This document shows positions 35,110 through 44,140 of a stretch of DNA of 51,429 bases, in pieces (within the stretch, counting starts at the first letter, position 1; each line of letters starts with the position of its first letter). The position numbers and the translations under genes are program-made. The notes under the pieces are model-generated. The model was not told the DNA's origin, did no database searches, and worked only from the letters and a program-made list of their open reading frames with translations. The stretch comes from Myxococcota bacterium (GTDB taxonomy: Bacteria > Myxococcota_A > Polyangia > HGW-17), in contig JAHJMN010000088.1 of the NCBI GenBank assembly GCA_018821305.1, forward strand, positions 1 to 51,429, read 5' to 3'.

Positions 35110-35952
35110 CTAAAAATAATATTCTCCAAGTTCAGCATCATCCGAGGCCCATGTTATCTTAACATTTGCTCCAGCCGGGAGATCCAACGAATTCAAAGCC
35201 CCGCTTGAGACATCAATAGCCCTGCCCGTATATTTTCCTGGACCCCAGTCAACACGCATACATACGACGCCTAATCGCTTTTCTTCATTCCAGATGAAAA
35301 TTTTTGGATTAAATTCATTTTTAAGATCTGCATTGTTAGTTTGAGTCCATCTCATAGCGCAGTAGTAACCTTTTTCACTCAGGGCCCAACTACTGTTAGT
35401 AACCAGATGCGAGCCATTCATCTGTGGGATCACCGGCCAGGAATCTAATGATTCCAAACCATTACGAAAAACTCCCATTTTGACCAGAGTGCTGTGATTC
35501 GAAAGCATTTCCCCTGGTGAATTGAAATCGGAGATGTACGCAAGAGACTGGGAGCGCTCAGAGAAAAGCGATGCCCCACCAAAAACCCCTATTGAGCCGG
35601 ATGATTCAGGGATTTCTCCGCATAAAGGATGAAAAGCACCAAAAATTGAAACATCTTTAAAAGATGAATGTTTAAAAGGCCTTCTTGTGGGCCAGTTTTC
35701 TTCTATGCAGCGCAAGAATTCCAATCTGGTAAAACTATCAACTCTACCGGTAACTTCAATTGCTCTTGCTTTTTGAAATTCTTTAACTGAGTGTTCTGTT
35801 CGATGCCAGAAGTTTCCATCACATCCGGGAACAAGTATGATATCTTTAAAGGAATTTAGAATTTCCTGAAGGATTAAAACTGCCGTGGAATTCATTCCAG
35901 TGGATAATTCCTCAGGATTTTTGCTCCATTCCTTAATTATATCAAGATCCAT
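35110..35952 (-). CDS. peptidoglycan-binding-domain protein with RlpA-like (double-psi barrel) C terminus
   Basis: The 280-residue product starts at ATG (MDLDIIKEW), preceded by GGGGTT; a GTG start at 35994 is also possible. Residues about 15-80 fit a PG_binding_1-type helical domain (STAVLILQEILNSFKD, HRTEHSVKEFQKARAIEVTG, RVDSFTRLEFL). The C-terminal part (VVCMRVDWGPGKYTGRAIDV, SSGALNSLDLPAGANVKITW) matches the closing strands of the RlpA/DPBB fold, where GRAIDxS is typical. No signal peptide is visible in either start version, odd for a wall-binding protein. It may use another export route or act on internal partners. Its gene is divergent from the acyltransferase. Confidence 0.7.
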   Translation of the reverse strand: MDLDIIKEWSKNPEELSTGMNSTAVLILQEILNSFKDIILVPGCDGNFWHRTEHSVKEFQKARAIEVTGRVDSFTRLEFLRCIEENWPTRRPFKHSSFKDVSIFGAFHPLCGEIPESSGSIGVFGGASLFSERSQSLAYISDFNSPGEMLSNHSTLVKMGVFRNGLESLDSWPVIPQMNGSHLVTNSSWALSEKGYYCAMRWTQTNNADLKNEFNPKIFIWNEEKRLGVVCMRVDWGPGKYTGRAIDVSSGALNSLDLPAGANVKITWASDDAELGEYYF

Positions 35953-36214
35953 TCTAACCCCGTGCCAGTTTGTTACTGGATATATACAAGACACATAGAA
36001 TCTCAGAAAAAGACATGGTCAAACCCATGCATCAATATAACCCAGCATGTACAATCACCGCTGTTATTTCTTGTATTTTAGGGTAGAATAAATTGCAGTC
36101 AAGGGAACTTTTTTTTATACCTGTGAAATGATTTTCACAATTTCTATACAGGATGTAACTTTTTTTACTTTTTTTAAACAAACTTAATATATCAATCTGT
36201 TAGAGGGATATTGA

Positions 36215-37144
36215 ATGAACGAAAACGAACTTGAAGCCAGATTAAGTGAATTTCTGGATGCGGCTTTTACGTATACTCTTACGCCGCTCACAATGCTTAA
36301 ATACGCCAAAGTCTTTCTTGGTCTCGATAAAAAAGACACTCAGGCTGGAAAAAGACCGGAAAGGAGAGATCCCGCATTAATTTCTTTCGGGTCTAAATTG
36401 TTTTTAAGTTGGATAAAAAATTACATGAAAGTCGATGTGCGTGGTCTTAATAATCTGCCGGAAAGTGGCCCCGGTTTGGTTGTCGGAAACCATAATGGTG
36501 GGATGGTTCCTGTGGATACTTTTATTGCAGGCTGTTCTATCGCAAGATTTTTTGGTTCTGCAAGGCCATTTTACGCTCTGGCTCATGATTTTCTATTTCG
36601 TGAACCGGCATTGGCCAATCTATTGGAACGTTTTGGTGCTTTAAAAGCCGGTCATGATACCGCAGCTGCGGCTTTTGAACGGGGAGGGCTTCTCCTTGTT
36701 TACCCGGGGGGTGATCACGAGACTTTTCGCGAGTACAGAGATCGAAACTTAATTGATTTCGCCGGCAGAAAGGGATTCATCAAACTTGCCCTTTTGCAGA
36801 AGGTTCCCATTTACCCTTGCGTAAGTACTGGATGTCATGAAACATTTTTTGTTCTGACTCGAGGTGAATGGATAGCGGAAAAATTTGGCCTTAAATCTAA
36901 GTTGCGTACAGGTGTTTTTCCGATAGTTTTCAGTTTGCCATGGGGAATCACCAGCGGATTTCTTCCATATATCCCACTGCCTGGAAAAATCATTATAGAA
37001 TTTCTCGAACCCGTAAGCTGGCCTCAGTTTTCAACTGCTGACGCGGAAAATACTGCTGTTATTAACTTCTGCTATAATGATATTGTTTCTAAAATGCAGA
37101 ATGCTCTCACAAGAATCTCACGGGAAAGATCTGATAATTTTTAG
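36215..37144 (+). CDS. lysophospholipid acyltransferase (PlsC-like) family protein
   Basis: The 309-residue product has a PlsC-type domain with VVGNHNGGMVPVDTFIAGC as the His/Asp motif in the variant spacing (H then D eight residues on) seen in DGAT-like branches. It also has the phosphate-binding LLVYPGGDHETFREYRD and a membrane-dipping segment IVFSLPWGITSGFLPYIPLP. It would acylate a lysophospholipid or similar acceptor at the inner membrane. No partner lipid gene is adjacent. GAGG lies 10 bp before the ATG. The stop overlaps the convergent barrel gene's stop by 3 bp. Confidence 0.85.
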   Translation: MNENELEARLSEFLDAAFTYTLTPLTMLKYAKVFLGLDKKDTQAGKRPERRDPALISFGSKLFLSWIKNYMKVDVRGLNNLPESGPGLVVGNHNGGMVPVDTFIAGCSIARFFGSARPFYALAHDFLFREPALANLLERFGALKAGHDTAAAAFERGGLLLVYPGGDHETFREYRDRNLIDFAGRKGFIKLALLQKVPIYPCVSTGCHETFFVLTRGEWIAEKFGLKSKLRTGVFPIVFSLPWGITSGFLPYIPLPGKIIIEFLEPVSWPQFSTADAENTAVINFCYNDIVSKMQNALTRISRERSDNF

Positions 37145-37797
37145 AAATGAATCATGAAGAAGACTCGAAGATTGAAGATTGAAGAACGATCCTCAGCTTC
37201 CTCTCTCCCGGGAATGAAAAGTACGGTTTCTATATTGATACTGGAAACAAGATTGCCAAAGAGCAGGATCGGAAAGCGCCATTGAAGTCCGCCGCCAATT
37301 TCAAAATTAGTTGCGGTTTCCGTACGATAGATATCATTTAAACTGCTGTCATAACTATTATAATATGATGTGTTTTTATAAGCGAATCCTGTGCGAAAAT
37401 ATGGGTTTATTCCTCGATTTGAAGCTCCGGAACCCCAGAAATACAAAAGTGATGCACCAAGCATGGTTTGGGTTCGACTTTCATTGTCAGCTTCATCATC
37501 CGCACTCGCATGGCCACGGAAATAGAAATCCACACCGAACTTTGGTCCGAAAAGAAACTGTAGATTGAATCCTCCACCGGTCATTGGGCCATCGGCATCA
37601 GCTGCAAAGGACCATCCAAGTCCAATTCCCCAGCGCGCAAGGGGCATTTGTGCCGTGGAATTGGCGATATCTGATGGTGCCGGGATTACATATGCTGCTG
37701 GAGGGAGGTTGCAGTTATCGCCGGAACACGTTTGAGCTTTTGAAATGGATGGAAAAAGAGAAAAGATAAGAATTAAGCCAGAAATAAGTAGTTTCAT
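37141..37797 (-). CDS. outer-membrane beta-barrel protein
   Basis: The 218-residue product has a Sec signal (SKA-Q near residue 21) and a Cys pair in the mature N terminus (TCSGDNC). Amphipathic strands follow: GIGLGWSFAADADG, GGFNLQFLFGPKFGVDFYFR, GASLLYFWG, PYFRTGFAYK and FEIGGGLQWRFPILLF. It ends NLRVFFMIHF with a terminal Phe. The length suits an 8-10-stranded barrel. Function is unknown. It is convergent with the acyltransferase gene, sharing the TTAG of both stops. Confidence 0.8.
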   Translation of the reverse strand: MKLLISGLILIFSLFPSISKAQTCSGDNCNLPPAAYVIPAPSDIANSTAQMPLARWGIGLGWSFAADADGPMTGGGFNLQFLFGPKFGVDFYFRGHASADDEADNESRTQTMLGASLLYFWGSGASNRGINPYFRTGFAYKNTSYYNSYDSSLNDIYRTETATNFEIGGGLQWRFPILLFGNLVSSINIETVLFIPGREEAEDRSSIFNLRVFFMIHF

Positions 37798-38055
37798 AAT
37801 AACCTCCGTAGTGAGGCGCCTTAGTGCAAAATGAGTGCCATGGACTGTACTGAAAGAAAAGTCTTTCCAAAAATTGAAAAAATCCCTCCAGATAGTTGAA
37901 ATTTAGCACAGAGTTCACTTGTTTTGTATCCTGAATTGATATCTGTACAGCAAATGGGAGTCAATGCTGGCAACTTGAAGTCAACCTTACCAGCCATACT
38001 ATACCTGCAGAAATACCGAAAAACAGTTTTCTATGACAGAAATGTCACAGGAACA

Positions 38056-39798
38056 TCAGTTCTTGAGGGATTTATAAAATTCAGATTTACGGAAATCTTT
38101 GAACATCGGCTCCGCATCAATCTGGCTGAACATCATTTCAACGCCATCATAATGATGTTCAATTGCTTTTCGGATGCAATCGGTAGCGTTTTCAAAGTCA
38201 TCCATCTCAACGTAGAGGCATGCCGCATTAAAATAAACCGCAGGATTGCTTGGTGCATGAGGCAGACATTTATTAAGAAAATATTGATTAAGATCGGAGT
38301 CAACGTCCAGGCCGGTATTGTCTTTCTGCAAAACCCACAGTGCGTTGCAGAAAAGACTCAAATCGCGTTTTGGGGGATGGGGAGAACGGATCTCGCAAGC
38401 GAGACGGAATAATTGTCTGGCTATTTTATAATCCTCGCGCATAATTTTGTAGGCAGCAGCTCCTATATTATTGGCATAGTTATTTGATGCCGTATCTCCA
38501 TATCCATCCATCTGATCTGATAGCTTTTCCACAAATTCTTCAGTCAAATCCATATTTTCCGTTCGAATGAGCGAAAGCATTATGGGCCCGGCCATTTGCA
38601 GCATGAAATTATAGTCTACAGCCAGTTCCTCGATAGCCATGCGAAAAATCTCAACTGCCTTACTGTGGTTTCCCTCTTCAATTTCTGAAACAAGTGACAT
38701 TTCAAGCATTTCAACTACATCGGGATTAGACTTGTGAGTCTTATACCACTCCTCAGCTTCTGACAGATCATCCTTTTCCAGAAGCATTCCGAGTTTCACA
38801 TCGGCAAAAAAGCGATTCATGAAAGCACTGGAGATGCCATCAAATGGAGTTTCAATATAATTAAATATCTGTGAAATGGAGTAGATAAAAAGTTCTTCTT
38901 CTTTTTCTTCCATTTCCCAACTGCCGGGATTATCCCACAACGGAATAAGGTCATGTATAGAATTGAGACTTATCCTGTGCCACCATGACAGGTCTGTCCC
39001 CCCGGCTTCCCAATCCTCCCGACGAAACACATATTCAACAGGGCAGATGCCATGGATGAGTTCAATCCATCTTTCAATATGGGACTCAAAGGCATCAAGG
39101 GCAGCCTCACTGGCATAAAATAATTCACTGAGAGCATCATCATCATCATGACAATCGCAGTCGTCATCGCAGCAACCACAGTCTTCATCGTTACACTCAT
39201 TGTTTTGATCGTGACAATCGCACTCACAGTCGTCATCGTGACAATTACAGTCGCAATCGTCATCACAGCAATCGCAATCTTCATCATCACAGTCGCATTC
39301 GTGATCACAGCCACAATCAAAAACGGAAGATTCCGACTTAACTTTTTCAATTACTTTATCGGCATATCCCGGGCACTCATACGTGTCATGGATGTACATA
39401 TTTACAAACTGCTCACTCCCTGCCATGAGCATTTTTCCCGAAAAACTATCCATATCGGGTTTAATCGGCGAAGGTGCAAGATTTATAATTTCGACTTTTT
39501 CCTCATCCGTCGGAATTCGTGAAAAGCGAATTATAATTTCAGCCCATTCGTAATAATGTCCATATCCAGCGCCGAAAAAGGGAAATGGAGGGCGTTTTTC
39601 AGCATATCCGGCTGCCAGAAGGTCTTTTTTTAACTGATTAATTCTCAAATCTGCTTTTTCGTCGCTTTCGAAATCTTCTTCTACCGAAGCGGGCAATAAC
39701 CCAGAGCCGGATCTCATTATTACGAGTTTTTTCCCGGTGCGTGTAACTTCCATGGTTGTAGTTTTCCCGGATTCTTCGAGAGTAAAGCAGTAATTCAT
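38056..39798 (-). CDS. WGR-like/TPR-like protein with a dense Cys/Asp/His cluster
   Basis: The 580-residue product has three parts. Residues 1-75 look like a diverged WGR domain (TMEVTRTGKKLVIMRSGSG ... ADLRINQLKKDLLAAGY). Residues 161-221 are a remarkable cluster with 19 Cys and 4 His embedded in Asp (pattern CDC, CCDDDCDC, CHDDDC, CDCH). The remainder is helical with TPR-like C-terminal pieces (AYKIMREDYKIARQLFRLAC, NPAVYFNAACLYVEMDDFEN). No signal peptide is seen, so it is probably cytoplasmic. The cluster looks like a multi-metal thiolate site or metal buffer. No known family with all three parts is recognised. Confidence 0.85.
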   Translation of the reverse strand: MNYCFTLEESGKTTTMEVTRTGKKLVIMRSGSGLLPASVEEDFESDEKADLRINQLKKDLLAAGYAEKRPPFPFFGAGYGHYYEWAEIIIRFSRIPTDEEKVEIINLAPSPIKPDMDSFSGKMLMAGSEQFVNMYIHDTYECPGYADKVIEKVKSESSVFDCGCDHECDCDDEDCDCCDDDCDCNCHDDDCECDCHDQNNECNDEDCGCCDDDCDCHDDDDALSELFYASEAALDAFESHIERWIELIHGICPVEYVFRREDWEAGGTDLSWWHRISLNSIHDLIPLWDNPGSWEMEEKEEELFIYSISQIFNYIETPFDGISSAFMNRFFADVKLGMLLEKDDLSEAEEWYKTHKSNPDVVEMLEMSLVSEIEEGNHSKAVEIFRMAIEELAVDYNFMLQMAGPIMLSLIRTENMDLTEEFVEKLSDQMDGYGDTASNNYANNIGAAAYKIMREDYKIARQLFRLACEIRSPHPPKRDLSLFCNALWVLQKDNTGLDVDSDLNQYFLNKCLPHAPSNPAVYFNAACLYVEMDDFENATDCIRKAIEHHYDGVEMMFSQIDAEPMFKDFRKSEFYKSLKN

Positions 39799-40035
39799 AA
39801 TCTCTTCTCCATGTAAACGCAGTACCGCATAAAAGCCTTGAGGTAGTCAAGAAATAAATTAATCTTTTTATACTGCTCTAAGTGTAAAATTCCTTAAGAC
39901 TGTACTTGTTGTATAATTTCAATCAAATTTCGAAAACAAACACAATATGGCCATTTTTCGAAAACGGTTTGTTATTCACAAACTGTGCTGGAACTGCTAA
40001 ATTGCCTTCAGCTTTAAACTGACAGGGAGTTTGAT

Positions 40036-41181
40036 ATGTCTGACAGTACTCTTAAAGGACGCATTATCAATCAGATAATGTCGAACGAGAAATATCGTAA
40101 ACTTATTCGTGAAATCCTTGATGATACACGTTATCACTTGCTCTTTGAATCCGGGAAACCGGAGATTTACGAAGGATTAGTTGCGGTTAAGAACAGTGTT
40201 TTTGGACGCATGATTCGTCTTGAAGCATCAAGTGTCTGCCAACTTCGATGCCGTGCATGCTCTACGGCCCGGGGAAAAAATCGCAGGGGTGTAATTGGCT
40301 GGGGCTTTCTCAAATTCGATGACTTCAGGCGGCTCATTGATGAAAATCCCGATATTCGTACGATTGAGATCTCCAATTGGGGCGAAATATTTCTGAATCC
40401 CGAACTGGAACGCATAGTACGATACGCTTTTCATCACAATGTGCGTCTTAAAGCGGCCAATGGTGTTAACCTCAATACCGTGTCGCCTTCCATGCTGGAA
40501 AGCCTGGTGAAATATCGTTTTAATTACCTGAACGTTTCCCTTGATGGGGCCACTCATGAAACATATAAGATTTACCGGCGCAAAGGCTCGTTCCATCAGG
40601 TAATTCGTAATGTGGAAATGATCAATGAGTTCAAAAAGAAGTATGACTCTAATCTTCCCAAAATGAGCTGGCAGTTTGTAGTTTTCGGGCATAACGAGCA
40701 CGAAATAGATAAAGCTGCGGAAAAGGCCCGGGAGCTCGGAATGGAATTTCGTCCCAAACTGAATCATACTCCTCAGTATTCTCCCGTTGTAAATTCTGAA
40801 CTGGTAAAAAAGAAAACCGGTATCGGTGCTGCCTCCCGGGATGAGTTTGACAAATTGAAACGAAAAGCTTATTCACGCCCCTGCACTCAGTTATGGGATT
40901 CACCGCAGATTAACTGGGATGGCGCTTTACTTGGCTGCTGCGTTAATAAGTTCGGATCTTTCGGAAACGTCTTTGATGAAGGACTTGACGGTGCTTTGAA
41001 TAACGAGAAATTCACCTATGCAAAGCAGATGATTGCTGGTCTTGTTCCTCCACGGGAAGATATCCCGTGCCTTCAATGTAAAGTCTGGAAAAAATACAAT
41101 GGCGATGAGCGAACTCTTCCTGCTTCTTCAACTGCAGAATACCTCACACACACTCTCGAAAAAATTCTCACTCAGAAGTGA
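40036..41181 (+). CDS. radical SAM protein with SPASM-like C terminus
   Basis: The 381-residue product has the [4Fe-4S]/SAM motif CQLRCRAC (Cys68, Cys72, Cys75), followed by the expected EISNWGEIFLNPEL (GxxExx-type strand) and NVSLDGATHETYKIYRRKGS. The C-terminal region has CTQLWDSPQINWDGALLGCC with FGSFGNV and a closing CLQC, typical of SPASM auxiliary-cluster domains. Relatives mature peptides or modify sugars and lipids. No precursor peptide gene is obvious next to it. GGGAGT lies upstream of the ATG. It stands alone between gaps containing repeat DNA. Confidence 0.88.
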   Translation: MSDSTLKGRIINQIMSNEKYRKLIREILDDTRYHLLFESGKPEIYEGLVAVKNSVFGRMIRLEASSVCQLRCRACSTARGKNRRGVIGWGFLKFDDFRRLIDENPDIRTIEISNWGEIFLNPELERIVRYAFHHNVRLKAANGVNLNTVSPSMLESLVKYRFNYLNVSLDGATHETYKIYRRKGSFHQVIRNVEMINEFKKKYDSNLPKMSWQFVVFGHNEHEIDKAAEKARELGMEFRPKLNHTPQYSPVVNSELVKKKTGIGAASRDEFDKLKRKAYSRPCTQLWDSPQINWDGALLGCCVNKFGSFGNVFDEGLDGALNNEKFTYAKQMIAGLVPPREDIPCLQCKVWKKYNGDERTLPASSTAEYLTHTLEKILTQK

Positions 41182-41216
41182 TTATTTCAGACCCAATGCT
41201 GCTCGGTTAAAGCGTA

Positions 41217-41474
41217 TTAGACCGCTTGCGGAATAAAAGGATCGAAACGTAAAAAGTGTATGTTTTCATCAACCATTTGTAATTATGCTTTGATGTTGAA
41301 TGTTTATGTCCTGTTCCTGATCCTGTTTGCCTGTTTACCTGACTACTTGAGTCCCTGTTAAAAAATTTCAGACAACCAGGAAATCAGTAGCAGTAACAGG
41401 AAAACAGGGGACTCATTCCTGAAGCATTTCTTTAAACCGAGTCACAATCGTATTACTCAGGAAGGCGTATTAGT
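41217..41474 (-). repeat. family A element, copy A7
   Basis: The termini TAGACCGCTTGCGGAATAAA and ATTACTCAGGAAGGCGTATT flank a full set of A blocks (GGATCGAAACG, CATTTGTAATTATGC, CCTGTTAAAAAATTTCAG, CAGTAGCAGTAACAGG, GAAGCATTTCTTTAAA, GTCACAATCG). This is one of the most complete copies (258 bp). Confidence 0.85.
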
Positions 41475-41562
41475 TTATATTGTTAACAAAAACAACATGT
41501 GTTGATAAAAGCAAGAGCATTCAGGGAGTCAGAAAGGGCATGCCTTGGGATTGATGGGCAGA

Positions 41563-42432
41563 CTATTTCATTGCCGGGGGAGGGGTCATGGCTTTGGGGG
41601 CTTCTTTCATGACGTCAACTTTGGGAGCATCAGTCTTGGGAGCGTCTTTGCCAACGATACCGAGAAGTTCAACTTCAAAAACAAGAAGGTGCATGGGTTC
41701 AATGATTCCACCGGGACGGGGAGTCATACCGTAAGCGAGTTTTCCTGGGATCCAGAGTTTCCACTTGGAACCAACGGGCATCAGTTGGAGTGCTTCGGTC
41801 CAACCAGCGATTACACGATTGACGGGGAATTCAGCTGGCTGATTGCGTTTATAACTGGAATCAAACTCGCGACCATCAAGAAGTGTACCTTTATAATGTA
41901 CACGTACTTTATCCGTTGCGGCAGGTTTGTCGCCTTTGCCTTCAGTTATAACCTGATACTGAAGCCCGCTGGCTGTTTCTTTAACACCAGCAGCAGCTTT
42001 GTTTTTTGCGAGAAAATCGTTGCCAGCTTTGTCGTTTTCCTGAGCTTTCGGGTTAGTTGCGGGATTATTTGCTGAGGCCATAGCTTTCTGCTGGAGCTGC
42101 ATCATAATCTGCTGAATTTCCTGCTGGGATACTCGAGGAGGTTTGTTTGATTTTCCTTCATTGAAGCCGGAATTGTGAATTGTGATGTCAATGGCAGTAT
42201 TGAAACGCTGTGCCTGTTTACCAAGATTATAGCCCATGAAATAACTGAGTTTCTGATCTGCAGTAGCAAGATCAGTTGTCATGGGAACGTCACCTTTGTC
42301 GCCGCCTTTGGAAGCTTGTTCAGCGGATTTGTTACCGTCCTTCTTGTCGGTTTTCTTGTCAGCGCAGTCACATTTTTTTTCGCAGCCGGATATGGCAAGC
42401 AGAGCAATAATTGATATAAATAGATTTTTCAT
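41563..42432 (-). CDS. fkpA: FKBP-type peptidyl-prolyl isomerase lipoprotein
   Basis: The 289-residue product is counted from the ATG that gives a clean lipoprotein signal (LAISGC; Cys17). A Lys/Asp-rich spacer leads to an FKBP N-terminal dimerisation segment (DQKLSYFMGYNLGKQAQRF, VSQQEIQQIMMQLQQKAMAS). The FKBP core follows (VRVHYKGTLLDGREFDSSY, VNRVIAGWTEALQLMPVGSK, WKLWIPGKLAYG, LLVFEVELLGI). It probably assists folding of outer-membrane and secreted proteins in the periplasm. The last 30 residues (APKTDAPKVDVMKEAPKAMT) form a Pro/Ala tail. The frame continues 36 residues upstream, but those codons precede the ribosome binding site. Confidence 0.9.
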   Translation of the reverse strand: MKNLFISIIALLAISGCEKKCDCADKKTDKKDGNKSAEQASKGGDKGDVPMTTDLATADQKLSYFMGYNLGKQAQRFNTAIDITIHNSGFNEGKSNKPPRVSQQEIQQIMMQLQQKAMASANNPATNPKAQENDKAGNDFLAKNKAAAGVKETASGLQYQVITEGKGDKPAATDKVRVHYKGTLLDGREFDSSYKRNQPAEFPVNRVIAGWTEALQLMPVGSKWKLWIPGKLAYGMTPRPGGIIEPMHLLVFEVELLGIVGKDAPKTDAPKVDVMKEAPKAMTPPPAMK

Positions 42433-42582
42433 GAATATAAAGGCTCCTTCCTTAAAGTTTGGCGAATTTACCAGATACGGACCAAATGGTAAACATAATA
42501 ATATCGGTACTGAAACCGTTGCTGCCCACAACCACCACAAAAATTGCCCTATTATAAACCAGTGTGATATAAACCGTCTGTT

Positions 42583-42828
42583 ATGTTCTCGATATTTATT
42601 TTCGCCATAGGTTTCACCAGTTTTGCACTCTTCTGGATTCCCCTGCCGGTTCCTCTGTGGACAGCTCCGGCTCTGGCATTGAGCGCCTTATCGTTAAATA
42701 TTCCAAGAGAAACTGCTAAAACTAATGCCCGCAGAGTCCGTCTTGCAGGAAATATTCTTGCCATTCTTACCTGTATTCTAACTGCTGCCTTCTATCTTTT
42801 TGTGCTTTTCGGAACCAGACTTCTTTAA
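42583..42828 (+). CDS. small two-helix membrane protein
   Basis: The 81-residue product has helix 1-2 hydrophobic stretches (FSIFIFAIGFTSFALFWIPL, LWTAPALALSALSLNI), an Arg/Lys-rich loop (PRETAKTNARRVRLAG) and a last helix (NILAILTCILTAAFYLFVLF). This layout matches small bacterial inner-membrane proteins with a positive inside loop. No ribosome binding site of note is seen, and an opposite-strand frame overlaps it, but the hydrophobic-loop-hydrophobic pattern favours this strand. Function is unknown. Confidence 0.55.
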   Translation: MFSIFIFAIGFTSFALFWIPLPVPLWTAPALALSALSLNIPRETAKTNARRVRLAGNILAILTCILTAAFYLFVLFGTRLL

Positions 42829-42829
42829 C

Positions 42830-42900
42830 CTGAAATACCAAAATAAAGTCTTTCGGCGATTTTTTGCCCGGGACTTCAAAATAAACAACAGACCTCCCTG
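42830..42900 (+). repeat. family B remnant
   Basis: CCTGAAATACCAAAATAAAG and GATTTTTTGCCCGGGACTTC match the left part of B (CCTGAAATAC ... AATTTTTTGCTCGGGACTC). The remainder is absent. It lies just left of A8, recalling the B2-A10 adjacency. Confidence 0.5.
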
Positions 42901-42935
42901 ATTGCCTGTGTTGCTGACTTCCAGATTACCTTATA

Positions 42936-43193
42936 TAGACCGCTTTCGAGGTAATACGATTGTGACTCATTTTAAAGAAATGCTTCAGGAAAGAGCCCCC
43001 TGTTTTCCTGCTCCTGCACCTGATTACCTGTTTTCCTGAATTTTTAAACAGGATCTCAGGTAGTCAGGCAAACAGGATCAGGATCAGGTCATAAACATTC
43101 AACATAAAAGCATAATTACAAATGGTTGATGAAAACATACACTTTTCACTTTTCACTTTTCACTGTTCGATCCTTTTATTTCGCAAGGTGTCC
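42936..43193 (+). repeat. family A element, copy A8
   Basis: The left end TAGACCGCTTTCGAGGTAAT and right end GATCCTTTTATTTCGCAAGG flank the full set of core blocks. A short internal tandem (ACTTTTC repeated three times) lies near 43140-43160. It is one of the complete copies (258 bp). Confidence 0.85.
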
Positions 43194-43255
43194 AGCCCGC
43201 GCGATTTCAAATCATCATGGGAAACAATGAGATGTGAAAAACCGTTTTTGATGTA

Positions 43256-43278
43256 TTGACACCTGACATATGTTAGGT
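43256..43278 (+). promoter_or_regulatory. -35 box overlapping an 18-bp palindromic operator candidate
   Basis: TTGACA (43256-43261) is a perfect -35 hexamer. It is immediately followed by, and shares one base with, ACCTGACATATGTTAGGT (43261-43278), a palindrome with a single mismatched pair. The weak -10 candidate is the A-rich TAAAAATAC after it. A dimeric repressor bound here would block RNA polymerase at the DUF72 gene. Confidence 0.5.
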
Positions 43279-43306
43279 AAAAATACAGAACATCGGAGGT
43301 TTCTGT

Positions 43307-44116
43307 ATGTGCGAGCTGCGTATCGGAACAAGCGGGTACGACTATCTGGACTGGGTCGGTACTTTTTATCCTTCTTCCCTCAAGAGGCAGGATTTTCTTG
43401 AGTATTATTCCCAGCATTTTGACACTCTTGAACTCAATTTCTCGTACTACCGCATGCCCACAGCAGAGCAACTCCGCAATATGGCCCAGCAGACAGGCAA
43501 GCATCTTGATTTTTCCATAAAAGCCAACGAAGCAATGACTCACCGCGTAGACGAAACCACCTGGGAAACGACAGTCAAAGATTATCTCACTGCTATTGAG
43601 CCTCTCCGGCGTGATGACAGGCTTGCCAGTGTTCTACTGCAGTTTCCCTTCGCATTTTCCTACACTGTCGAGAACCGCCGCTATCTTGATCGCCTTCTGA
43701 GAGCGATGCACGGGACCCCCGTCGTTGTTGAATTCCGCAATGCCGGCTGGATCAACGATCGCGTCTTCGATGCCCTGAGAGAACGAAAAGCAGGCATGTG
43801 CATCATTGACGTTCCGCGTCTCAAGGGGCTTCCTCCCTCCGTTGATGTAGTCACTTCCAAAGTTTCCAATATCCGCTTCCATGGCCGCAATGAAAGCAAC
43901 TGGTGGGGGTCCGATGCCGCCCGCCGTTTTGATTACATGTACTCCGAAGATGAGCTTTCCGGCTGGGTTTCCCGTGTAAAAACCGTTGTTTCAGAGGTGG
44001 AAAAACTCCGGGTTTTTTTCAATAATCACCGAAAGGGGCAGGCCGTTGCCAACGCTCTGATGCTGAAGTACCTCATAATGCGTTCAAACATCAACGCCCA
44101 GGCACCACAATTATAA
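43307..44116 (+). CDS. DUF72 (YecE) family protein
   Basis: The 269-residue product has the family N terminus IGTSGYDYLDWVGTFYPSSL and LNFSYYRMP. It also has DFSIKANEAMTH, LLQFPFAFSY, VVVEFRNAGWI and the C-terminal FFNNHRKGQAVANAL. The fold is a TIM barrel of unresolved function, usually compared with endonuclease-IV-like or nucleotide-related enzymes. The gene is visibly richer in G+C than its neighbours, especially at third codon positions (for example 43650-43950), suggesting a different origin. The ribosome binding site CGGAGG lies 7 bp before the ATG. Its promoter carries a palindrome that looks like an operator. Confidence 0.9.
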   Translation: MCELRIGTSGYDYLDWVGTFYPSSLKRQDFLEYYSQHFDTLELNFSYYRMPTAEQLRNMAQQTGKHLDFSIKANEAMTHRVDETTWETTVKDYLTAIEPLRRDDRLASVLLQFPFAFSYTVENRRYLDRLLRAMHGTPVVVEFRNAGWINDRVFDALRERKAGMCIIDVPRLKGLPPSVDVVTSKVSNIRFHGRNESNWWGSDAARRFDYMYSEDELSGWVSRVKTVVSEVEKLRVFFNNHRKGQAVANALMLKYLIMRSNINAQAPQL

Positions 44117-44140
44117 AAGGCGATGTTCCTGCAACCTTGC

